From positions 6,312,001 through 6,376,000 of the forward strand of contig NC_092024.1 of assembly GCF_042242105.1 (NCBI RefSeq): a stretch of 64,000 nt of DNA. The letters are read 5' to 3'. A program made the translations under genes and the position numbers. This stretch comes from Pempheris klunzingeri (taxonomy: Eukaryota > Chordata > Actinopteri > Acropomatiformes > Pempheridae). The notes beneath the pieces are model-generated. The model was not told where the DNA came from. It saw nothing but the letters and a program-made list of their open reading frames with translations, and did no database searches. Below are positions 24,801 through 37,300 of the stretch, one piece after another. How positions within the stretch are numbered: position 1 is the stretch's first letter; each line of letters begins with the position of its first letter.

Positions 24801-27800
24801 CTTAATGTATATAATGTACATACACTACTCACAAAAAGTTAGGGATATTCGACTTTCAGGTGAAATATATGTAAAATGTAAAAAGTGAATGCTACAGTGA
24901 TATTATATCATGAAAGTAGGGCATTTAAGTAGAAGCATGCAATGGTAATTTCTTCATTTTAAACAATGTATTTGAAGAAAATCTAACAACAGTGGTAGGT
25001 ATACCACAACAAAAAATGTTCAGTGTCTCAATAAATTGGGATGTGGCCAAAGGACGTCCACTCCTCTCCTTTCTGTGACTCTTCCAGTCTCTGTATCACT
25101 GTTACAACCTCCTGATGACACTCTGTGACTCTCTAAGCTCAGTGAACACCTCCGTCTGAGGACTTCCTGTTTGAAGCCTTGCAATGGCGAAGTGCTGCTG
25201 ATCAATAGTTAGGTGTCGTCTCGGCCTCATGATGTCAGAATGTGAACAGCATGATGAGGAGGACTGTTTAAATACCAATTCTAACTGAAGGAAATGTATT
25301 GGTGGATTCATGGATCAAACCTGTTGAATGTTGCTGTTAAGCTTCTTGTTAGAGAACAGCAACTTGTGCAGAAAGTACTGAAACACTGAACAGTTGGACA
25401 TGTTCATTCAAAAGTTTAGAGAAGGTCACATTAAGTTCACCTGGAAAGGTTAGAATGCATTTTAGGTTCATCCTGAAATTTCACCTGAAAGCCGAATATC
25501 CCTAACTTTTTGTGAGTAGTGTATATATGAAAATGTCATTTTGTGGTTTTAAGCCATTTCTGTCTACTGAAAACCTCGAAATAGTAATTAATGCTTTTAT
25601 ATGATCATGGCTAGATTATTGCAATTCCCTTTTTTCAGTCTGCAGCAGAAAGTCTTCATTAATCCAGAATGCAGCCTCCAAATTTGAACAGGCAGCAGAA
25701 CATTTAACACTTTACACTTATCCTTTCTAGAGTTGATTTTAAAATGTTACTTTTAAAGCCACGAACACTTTGGCCCCAACTAAATTTCCGACCTTATAGC
25801 TTCCGCCCTGAGGTCCTAAAATGTAGATCTCCTGATGGTCCCTAACTGTAGACTGCAAAACAAAGGTGACAGAGCGTTTATCATCAGGGCCCCAGACTCT
25901 GGAACAACCTTCCAGGGGTCAGGTTGGCTAAGTCTATTTATGTATTCTAATCTCTTAATATGCACTTTTATGGTCTTCACGTGATCCTTTATCTCATCTC
26001 CAACACCATTTCATTGTTTTATATCGTATTGTTATGTTTTATTACCATTGCTTTATGTGTGTGTGTATGCGAGCCCATTCTACGACTGGTTTTATTATGG
26101 TTTTATGATTAACAAGTTCCATACTCCTGTAAACACTTTCTAAACAGTGTTGTCAGATATGGTCAGTGAGCACAGATGTGGTAATCAGTGAGCTGTTGGT
26201 AGTTGTATTTCAAAACTTTGGACGGAGCCAGGCTAGCAGTTTCCCCCTGCTTCCACTCTTTATGCTAAACTAATCCAACTACTCTGTCTCTAGCTTTTAG
26301 ACAAGGGTCTGATATCCATCTGAACATGTCACTTTCAGCAGGAAAACAAATAAGCATATTCACGAAAATGTTGAAGAAGTGCTTTAACAGCTTGTCTGTG
26401 TTTAGGTGAGTGGGTTACAGGTTGCAGAGGTAATGGATACATGGACCAAACAGATGGGTTATCCTGTGCTGGACCTTTCTGTCTCAGAGACAAATGCCAA
26501 GCTGACTCAAAGGCGTTTCCTCCTGGATCCTAAAGCTGATATAAACGCCCCTCCTTCACCTTATGGGTCAGTGATGCAAAGCAAGTGTTGTGGGAGGGAA
26601 CTTGGGCCAGAGACTAAGTGTCAGTCTTCTCCTTCCAGGTTCAAAGTTAATCAAAGTTTCAAAAAAATCAAAGAGTCAATCTTCCAAATGGGAACCAGAA
26701 GACCTCAGGATTCAGCGCAGTAGAGGTTTATTGTCAACAACAAAGCCCAAGACCTGAGCAAGATCAAATCCTGAACAGTTCTAACAAACAATGCAAGGTC
26801 CCTTTTTTATAGCCCAAAATCAGCAGAATGATCTCATCTGCCTGCCCCCTTGCATCTGCACCCAGCCAATTAGAATATACCATACATGCCGGGGCGGGTA
26901 AGTCCCCCTGGGCAGTTATTATTTTTATCCTACAGCACACCCTGCAGACACCGTTAGGTTCCAATTCCTCCTCAATACATTTTTTAAAACAAAATATTCA
27001 CTCCAATTTACACCATCAGATTCTGGTTTCTTCTTCTTCTGCATTTTTTTTAAAAACAAAAGTGTAAAATGTGATATTTGGTTACCTTCTGGTTACATTG
27101 ATTCATTTTGATTGGTTACATGTTCCATCACACTTGTTATCTGATCAGCACACCTGTTATACTAAGTCATTGTGTTACATATCTTGATCAGTTCATACTA
27201 GATTAACTAGATCATTTAGTTTGCACATCTTAATCAACACTTAATCACATTATGTTTACATTATGTGATATCTCAATATTTGATACCACACAAGATAGAA
27301 AGCCCCCTTTCAAGTCTTAAATCCTCAGAGCTGTCTAAACTGGGTTAGGATGGCGTCGTCCTACAGTGGCATCATTACCCATCAACCACTACAAAAGGTC
27401 CAAAGGCCCCCAAAGCTCAGCTTCAGCTGAGTTCCTATTACCACCTAATCATTAGCTCATTTATAATTAACACATTTGATAGATTATTTCAAGGTAGCAA
27501 ATGGTGCTCAAATCTATTATACTAATAGTATAATATTGGATTTAGATGCACTTCCTTTCTACTCTTTGTTCTGTTGTCTTTTGTATTGCAAGTAACTTGG
27601 ATGGACCATGAAGTACAGAGTTACTAAGAGATGTAAGTTTAATTTGATAGCTTTTGGTAGTATTAGAAGTAGATTGGTAGTTCAGGATAATAAGCTTCAA
27701 TACAAAATGCTTTTTGAGAATCATCTGATTGAGATACTGTTGTTTGACCATTTAGTTCAGAGAGTTACCATTGTCACCATCTGCTCATGTTGGAGTGTTG

Positions 27801-30800
27801 ATGTACTAAAGGTCAAGTCTCTGGTTGTCTTACCACTGGTATCAAAACAGATCCATTAAAGCTGCGCAAATCAGGTTTTTATTTTAATAATGGGTCAAAT
27901 GACTATGTGACGTGTGTGGTTCGTAGCAATGGGCACAGAGAGTTATGACCAAATCTGACATTCCACTCCGCTCTACCGAGTTTTAAAGAATATATTTGTC
28001 ATTATTTCGTTTTTACAGCCTCCAGCTTTATGGTTTTGGGTCACCCTGAGTCAACCTGGTTCCAGCAGCAGCAGGCTGCTGTTTTCCTTCAAAAAAGCTC
28101 AAACGAATCCAGTGTACACCACCTGCCCAGTGTCAAACAGCAGACAGACAGAGTTTGACACTAGTTGGTGAACAGCTAGCAGCTAATAGCAGATATTTTT
28201 CTAAGGATGATGATGGAGAACAAAATGAGATTTGATAGGTGCAGCTTCAAGGAATCAAATAAAAATGTGTTTCATAAAGATGACTTCAAAATGAGTAGGT
28301 TTTGTATGTCTGTACATTCATAACTATGACTGTGTTTGGTTACAGGTACAAGTGGACAATTCCAGTCAAATGGCACTCTGTGAAAAGTGACAAGACTGTG
28401 TTGACGATGTTTGACAAGAGCAGCAGAGGTAGAAATACTCAAAACAGTGGATTAACACCCTGCCTTTCAGCTCTCTTATCCTTGTAGTGAGACACCTAAC
28501 AGAAAAGTAGGGAATAAGAATGGACTCTTAGCAGAAGCGGACCAGTCTTCTCAGTGTTCACGTGCCTCACTTCCACACTAATGTACTCTCACTGACTGTG
28601 CTCACTTTCAGAGCACGTCATCAGTGACTACGTGGCCTCAGCTGACGGGCTGCTGAAGGTTAACAACGATCACATCGGATTCTACAGAGTCAACCATGCC
28701 GACCACATGTGGACCGCTATCAGTCAACAGCTGCAAAGCAACCACTCTGTAATGCTGTGTTCAGTGACTACACACTCTGCACATGTACACACGAGCTAGC
28801 ACAATTCCAGGTTCAGCTGTCATTTAGTTCTCATAGTATCTGACAGTATGTCTCAGTGTGTCTGACTGCTGTTAACCTCGCTCACCATCAGCCTCTGTCG
28901 TGCTCTTTTAGAATTGTATGTAATTCTAAAAATAATGCCATAACACCTTTCTTTTCTTGTAATACCATGACTTTATATTTACCTTTTTTTAAATATTGTG
29001 CCCCATAAAATCACTACATTATTCTCATAATATTACATTTATTTCTGTTTTCTTGTTTTATTCTCACGACATCATGACTGTTTTATATTGCTACTTTATT
29101 CTTGGAATCTCTGTTAATTCTGTTTCACCGCAAGGAGATACTTCCTTGTACCTAGCCTAGATTAAGCATTTTCTTATCTATATTTAACCGACACTGAATG
29201 CACATTCAACCAATCTTACATTTAAAACTGCCAGACATATGAATGTCTTTTTTTCTTTTCTTTTTTTATCTTAGAGCTGAATTAGAGCTCTGAGAACCGG
29301 AGACACATGACACATAAATGCTTTGGTGTCTATGTTCTATGATTTCTTGGGGAGGTTTAGTAGCTCCATCGTATTGAATAGCTCATGGCTACTATTATGT
29401 TTTCTGTTATTATCTCATATTTGACTTAGATTTCTGTGTTAAACAGGAGTTTGATGCAGCTGATAGAGCAAGCTACATCGATGACGTTTTTGCTTTTGCA
29501 AGGTAAGATTGCACCCCAACACACACTGAACATTCATGTCACCAATCATATACAAGGGTTGTAAATTCTGTTTTATTTCACAGGGCAGACATAGTGGATT
29601 ATGGTAATGCCTTTAACCTTACCGAGTACCTAACAAATGAGACTGAACACATCGTCTGGGACCGTGTGGCGACCTCTATCGCCTATGTTCGGAACATGCT
29701 CTCAGGCAATGATGCACTCTACCCAAAGTTTCAGGTAAGACGGCTGCTAATTCTTACACATATTAAGCTTTCAAATTTCAAATGTAAAATCTCATTCACT
29801 TTAAAGTTTATGTGTGGCCTTAACTTTCAGCTAGCCACCTCAGCAAAATCAGCACAAATGTCTTTTTTTGCACTTTTTTAACAACAAGCATTAATCAAGT
29901 CGATGATATAATGACGTGGTCGTGTGAAAAGCTCTCAGGGAATTACATTATGTATTGACTGAACACATTTTAAGAGAATTGAAAGGCAGAGGGATCTGTA
30001 CTAAATACAATATACATAGGTAGGACATACAGTATACTTTGATATTTTCAGAATAACCTGGTAGGAACACTAGTGAGTTTAAGCATTTCTTGACGTCTGA
30101 TTAAATTTGACCTTTTATCTTTTATCCAGAAAACATACAAAATTCTTCAAAGTTGTTATAGCCCATAGAATTCTGTTGTAGTGCTTCTTTTAACAGATAA
30201 CTTAGATATTTGTAAATGTGGGCCCTATAGTATATAGTATAAGTAGTCCAATAGATCACCTCAGCTGGCATCAATCTTTGATTGATTAGCTATTTGGAGG
30301 ATTGATAACACACTCGCTGTGCTTAGTTACAAAGAGAGGAGCAGGCAGTCTAATAGGTTTATATGTTGCAGCGTCATCATTCAGAAATCAGTCAGGTCAC
30401 ATGGAATGGAAAGTTTTTAGAATTGCTTTGGAAACTGGCATTTTGACACTGAAACATACATACTTAGACCAAAATTTGAATTTTCTAATTTGAATACATA
30501 TTGAACACTGATGAGAAGCTATAGAATGATATAAAAAACAAAAAAATAATGTCTTTTCCCCATTAATTGTACTTATTACTAGTGCTTTTATTAATACTCA
30601 TTATTTACTTAAGATTAGGCTTTGTGGATCACAAGCATTTAAAGAGTTTATACTTTATTTTTGTTTATACATTTTAACTCAGGCCATTCTGCTCTATATT
30701 GCATGTGTGATATCTATTCATCAAATCACACCTGATGACATATGGAACACAGCATACAGTGTCATGCTGGGATAGGCTGAAAGTCTTCTGATTGATGAGC

Positions 30801-31288
30801 TCATTTGTGAAATCTGTTATACATTAGCATTTGCCTCTGGAGAGTTGAGATGCTGTGCAGTGACTGGAAACAGGCTGTACATGCAAGAAAGCCCTCAAAC
30901 ATCTCACAGCTGAAAGAATTCTGTGTTGAGGAGTGGGGCAACCTTTCCTCAGACCGATGTCAGAGACTGGTAGATGGCTACAAGAAGCATCTCACTGAAG
31001 TTATTTCAGCCAAAGGGGGGTTTAACACTAGCTTTTAGGGGGTAGGGTGTCCTAACCTTTTCCTAAGTTAGACTACGCATTTTTGTTTAATGAGTAAAAC
31101 AAGGTTCATTTTTGTTTTTTACCTGCAATTAAATCACTTTCTTTTCCAGAGATAAATAAAAACAAGATTAGACATCGATATGTGAACATTTCTTAATAAA
31201 GAACTGAATATTTAATGGGGTGTCCTCATTTTTTCACATGACTGTACATACTCTACTACTTTGGCCAAGTAACTGCTGATCCATTATA

Positions 31289-31327
<39 letters not shown>

Positions 31328-34300
31328 GCCACTGTTGCACTATATAAATAAAGATTAATTGATTGATTAACTCCAGGACTCATTGTTACATGAACTGAAA
31401 TCGATCCAATAGATAGGACTTAATCCAGCTTAATGCAGTTCCTTTTATACCAATGAACTGTTCCAGTCTCTGTAACAGGATGTGATGGTCAATGGTGTCG
31501 AAAGCAGCACTCAGGTCCAACAAGACCAGGACAGAGAGAAGTCCTCTGTCTGATGCTATAAGGAGGTCGTTTGTAACCTTCACCAGTGTCTCTGTGCTAT
31601 GGTTCGCTCTAAAACCTGACTGAAAATCCTCAAATAGACTATTAGAGTTTAGAAAATTACACAGCTGATTGGCTACAACACATTAAGCCCAACAGCTGTT
31701 TCCATGGTTTGAGGTTGAATTAGAACCTTCTTGTACCTTTAAAGAGACAAAGTGGTCAGCATGGTTCTGTATAGTTCCATGATGATTATTGAGAAACATG
31801 TTTGTTTTTTCTAGAAACTGTTCCAGGACCATGTTCATGCAATCTCAACAGAACTTGGATGGACTGATGAAGGGTCACAGACACAGAGGTACAGTAGGAA
31901 TAATGGATCTCTCCCTGATTACTGTAATACTATTATTGATGTTGAACTACATTTTTGCTTTTTCTTGTATGCTAACCAATGTAGCATGGGTGGCTGGTGA
32001 TCCTGTCATGTGACTGTTGGATGTGTTTGGCAGGTTACTGAGGGAGACTGTGCTCGGAATCGCTTGTCAGATGGGGAATCAGGGGGCTCTTGATGAAGCC
32101 TCTCGTATTTTCGACCAGTGGATTGATGGAAGTCTCAGGTATCACCAATCCAGTGGATTATTTGTGATCAATTTTCCTTACAGCCAGACAATAAAATATT
32201 CTAAAGTTACAAACCATCAGGTTAATTAGTGTATTTTTATCATTTATATGCATAACCAGCAGACTAGACATCAAGACTACATGACATCAAGATACAGTTT
32301 TAGAAACACTGCACCACTGGTGTTTCAAAGGGCAAATTTTTTGCTTTTAATTTCATTGTGTTGCAATATGATGACATGGTGAGAACAAGAAAGGTGACAC
32401 CACTAAACATCATCTTTTTAAATGCAGTTTTTTTTTAATTTACTTTAGTTTTACAATAACATTTTACATCTCTGGAAATCTGACGTTAAAATGTCTTGAC
32501 CTTTTGACTCGCAGCAGTGTAGCAGTGAACCTGAGGCTGCTGGTCTATCGATATGGAATGAAGAACTCAGGCACAGAAGCAAAATGGAACATAATGTTCC
32601 AGAGATACAAAGAAACTTCTTTGGCTCAAGAGAAGGACAAGCTGCTGTATGGACTGGCATCTGTGGAGAACGTGGCACTCCTTTACAGGTAATTAAAAAA
32701 CATATCATCTTTACAGAATGTTTGACCTGATGGACTAACAAAAGCTGCATTACATCACTTTGGCTGTGATGAGATCACATATTGGTTAGACCCAAATCTG
32801 AGTAGCCACAGTGGAAACTAATTGCACTGCAACAGTGTGTATCTTTTCTCAGTTAGCACACCTCAGATGCAAACCTGTGTGAAGCCTGACATCTTGTTGA
32901 GACAAACTTAAGAAGTTGTTTTGCTGTTTTTTGTGTTATGCGATGTCTGTTTCTGTTACTTTCAAATAACGGTGCAACAGATGCAGGTGCCATCACCTGG
33001 TACCAGAGATTAGCCGACAGTAATTGGAAACGTTGACACCTTGCTTTCACCTGGAGATGTTAGGCGTCACACACATTTGAACTGAGATCTACAAGATCTG
33101 ATATCTACACTAAACTGGGAACATTTGTGAAGCATAATTCAGAAGACCCAAACGCAGATTCACTGGACAGAAGCAGGAGTTAGGTCAGAAATCCAGGTGA
33201 GCAATCAATAGACAGACAGGCAAGCGAGATACAAAGCAGGCAACACACAAACAACCATCAGGCAAGGATCTAGACAAACTGACTGAGTGAGTGGCAGAGT
33301 GAACAGGCTGGCAGCTGACTGGCAGGCAGATGAAGCAGGAGGAGTGGCAGTGGATGTAGTAAACTGGAGGGAAAAAGCTGGCAGGGGCTAACTGGAAGAT
33401 GTGCAGCAGGGTGGGGTTTAGGAGCAGGAGGCTCCAGCAGTGTCCATGATACTTTCAGCCTCCTATAGGAACTAAAAAAGAAATATTTCTTTCATTTTTC
33501 TTTCCAAGAAAGAACTTTTATTTTCTTTACAACCAACATTTGAAAATAATGAAGCACTTGTCATTGACAAGTTTATACAAACCCTACTTAGGATTTAGGA
33601 GGGTTGAGGACTTTCTGGCAGAAAAGTTCAACCTGAACTGTCACTACTTCATTACACAAGAAAACTATGCACACAAGTACAGTAACTACAGCCTATAAAC
33701 TGTGATGGATGTTTACAACAGACAATTTGGGTAATCACTGTACTGACAACGTTATTTATTTCCTAACCTGAAGGTTTGTTTCCAACCAATTTGATCATCA
33801 GACTGCTCTTGTTCAGTCATAATTCTAATGATGTTTAATGAAAAAGAGCTAGGAAAGTAAAGCGTACGTTGCAATAAACCACTTTTTTCCTTTAAATCAT
33901 GCTGTTGGCTGGGTGATGTGCTTGTGAAAAGAATGAGCCTCACAGAGGCCTTCTTTCATTTTGAATGTGTTATTAGAATTATGTAGAATTCCATTTGAAC
34001 AGACAGGGCACATGTACATAGTTTATTTTCAGTGGGTGGGTGTGGGACACCACTTTTTGTTCTTGTTTGATAATATGAATGGATTTTACTAAAATCTTAC
34101 CAAGTGCAGCTCCAAAATCATTATAAAGAGCACACACGTAGAGAGAATAAATGTTGTTCTGTCAAACAGGCTCCTGGAGGCTACTAAAGATGAGAGTGTG
34201 GTGAGGAGTCAGGATCTGTTCACTGTAGTGCGATATGTGTCCTACAACCCACTGGGGCAGGACATGGCGTGGGACTGGACCACACTCAACTGGGACTACC

Positions 34301-37300
34301 TGGTCAGCAGGTCAGTGCAACAAGGTGTCTACTGTCGATGCATCTGACGGTAGACATTTGTCAAGCAAGCAATCTTACCCCAAAATAAACGTAAGCTTAA
34401 AACTGCGTTGATTATTCTTTTGCCACTTAGGGCCACAAAGTATTATCACTGCAGTGGTCACATTACCATGCACCTTGGTCTGCAAGTATCTTAGCTTTGA
34501 TTTGTGTTACATTCAACTAAATCTTTCTTGTGAAAACCCAGTGTACTTACGAGGCAGGGAATCACTGAATTCTTACCCAAAGTTACATCTTAAACCCTGG
34601 GATTGACATCCAACCATCGTCTATACCGGTTGCAGGGGGGCTGGAACTAATCTCAACTGACATTGGGCAAGAGGTGGGGTACACTTTGGACTGGTTGCCA
34701 GTCAATCACAGGGCCAATACATAGAGACAGACGACCATTCACACTCACACCTACGAGCAATTTAGAGAGACCAATTAACCTGCATGTCTTTGGACTTGAA
34801 CCTGGAACCGTCTTGCTGTGCTTTGAGCACTCACAAAAGAGAAAATGTGGAAAAAAATATTTACTGGACTCCATTACATGTACATTACATATTGAAAAAT
34901 GAACAGATATGGTCTGTAATAGACATGGACATTCTGTTGGACAAAGCCAAAAGTGAAAGCCAAAACTTTCCCCTGACATGTACTGTCTTACAGTAGTAGC
35001 AGGAAGTTCACAGACATCAATAGATAACTGTGGCTGAAAGTATTACAGGGTTTGGGGTGAAAAATTACCCACATATGCACTCCAGTTTAGACTGGTCCAC
35101 TTCTGACTTGATGTTCTGTTCCTCCCTATACACTATGACACAGCACAACACATTAAATCCAAGTTTGAATCACTGTTGTTTGTCAATCAGCATAATTTCA
35201 GGTTGGTTAGCCATCACCAGTTTGTCAGTCTGGATCTGGAAGTCCCACAGGATCTTTGGTCGGTTATTCTCAACCACTTGGGGAGGTGTCTTCCATTCTG
35301 GCTGTGGGACTTCCAGCCCATACTCAGAGCAGATGTTCCTGTCCACTATGTCAACCACTTGGTTATGGGGTCCCATGGACACTGTTCCTGCCTGTATTCT
35401 TACACTTTCCCACTGGGTTTTTTGAGTTTTTCCTTCCCAAAGAAGGAGGGTCATAAAGGGCAGGTGATGCCTCAGACTGATCCATTGGCCTCATCGACTG
35501 CTGGACTCTTTATTAGATTGTTTGTTCGCTTACACTTGTTTATTTCAGTGAACTTTGTAAAGCACTGTGAGACACTCTGTTGTGATATTGGGCTATACAA
35601 AATAAATTGAATTGAATTGAATTACACCCTGCTACTATGTGCTGGTGTTTCAGGAGCATCTCTGCACAGCCTGCACCTGGGGTCCTGTCTGATGTGGTAG
35701 ACCCCCCCCACCTCTATTGATCTTGTACTAAGTTCCTGCCCTTGTGCTGCCATGATTAGTGCTTCTGTGCTGTCTTTTAACCAGTCACTGGTAGGATGTC
35801 TTGATATCAGCCTCCTCTTCTGTCTGTCAGTGGTACATGCTGGGGGCTTGTCCCTCCAGGAAGGTTCATCCTCCTCCTCTGCATTATCAGGTTTCTGCTG
35901 CCTGAGGTTTTCACTTAGCAGCTCATCTTTCTGATGTATTTCTGGATCTTTGGTGTTTCGTCTTGGATATTGGCTCTAATGCTCTCACGTGCCTCCCTCG
36001 CTCTGCTTAGTGTACAGTCGCAGGGTGCTGGACATTTGATGAAACCCTCCATACACTGTGAGGAGCTTCCTTGTCTTGATATCAGTGGTCTCTATCTCCT
36101 CTTTTGGCCAGCTTACTATACCAGCAGGGTATCTGATGACTGACAGGGTGCATGTGTTTATGGCTCAGACCTTGTTCTTCCCATTCAGCTGACTTTTCAG
36201 GACCTGTCTTACTCTGTGGAGGTTTTCCTTGCAGCCTCCTCATGGCTCCCATTGGCCTGTGGGGTCCCAAGGTATTTTTTGCTGTCTTGAGCATCTGCAA
36301 AGCTGCCTTCTGGTAGTTCGACCCCGCTGGTTCTGATACAATCCAACCACACTTATCTAGTCCGAATGACATTCCGATGTCAATGCTGTGGATCCTGGTG
36401 ATGTGGATCATTGAGTTGATGTCTTGCTCATTCCTGACATATAGCTTGATGTCATCCATGTAGTGGAGATAACTAATGGTTGCTCTGCTTCAGAAACGGT
36501 ATCTGAAGTCACTCTTTGAGTTGATCTGGCAGAGGGGATTCAGATCTGTGCAGAACAGCAGCGGGGATAGTGCATCACATTGGTATATGCCACACTTGGA
36601 GGTAACTTGTGCTATTGGCACTGAGTTGGCCTCCCGAGTTGTTTTCCACAGCCCCATTGAGTTCTTGATGAAGGCTCATAGGGTCCTGTTGAACATGCAT
36701 TCCAGTATCCATGTGTGTGGCACTGTGTAATCAATCCAGGCAGTGCACAGGTTGGTTGGCCTGGTCTTGTATTCTTGGGTGACAGCTGTATCGACCAGTA
36801 GCTGGTGTTTGGCTCCCCTTGTATTGCTACAATTCCTTTCTGGGCCTTGCTCAGATAAACCTCAATAGGAATGCCATCAATCCCAGGTAATTAACCAGAG
36901 GGTTAGGAATAGATGGCATCCAGTAACTCCCCTTCACGTCTTAATTACTGACATACTAAGAGTGTGTGATCATAGTTTACAGGAAAAGATCAGTCATCGA
37001 GAGAATCTGGCTCAGAAGAAAATAAGGGTTTGAAATAATCCACCTTCATTATTTTCAAAAATGTCTTACCCATTCATCCCAAGTCAACCCATTTACTTTT
37101 ACTTTATCTAAATAGCTAATGATTAGAATTAGCTAATAGCAAAAGACAAAACTAAACAAACAAACAGTTGAGCATGAATTAAACCTATTATAGTTAAATA
37201 GGCACCATGATATTATGATACTCATTTAGCCTATACAAAACAGAGCAAATCCTTAGGATGTTTCTTTCCTATTATCCTGATCCAATACAATTTCAGTTGC

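Noticed and set aside
35030-35610. Plus-strand frames of 131 and 144 codons
   Set aside because: They are antisense to the R2/R4-type endonuclease and run into a retro-tail.
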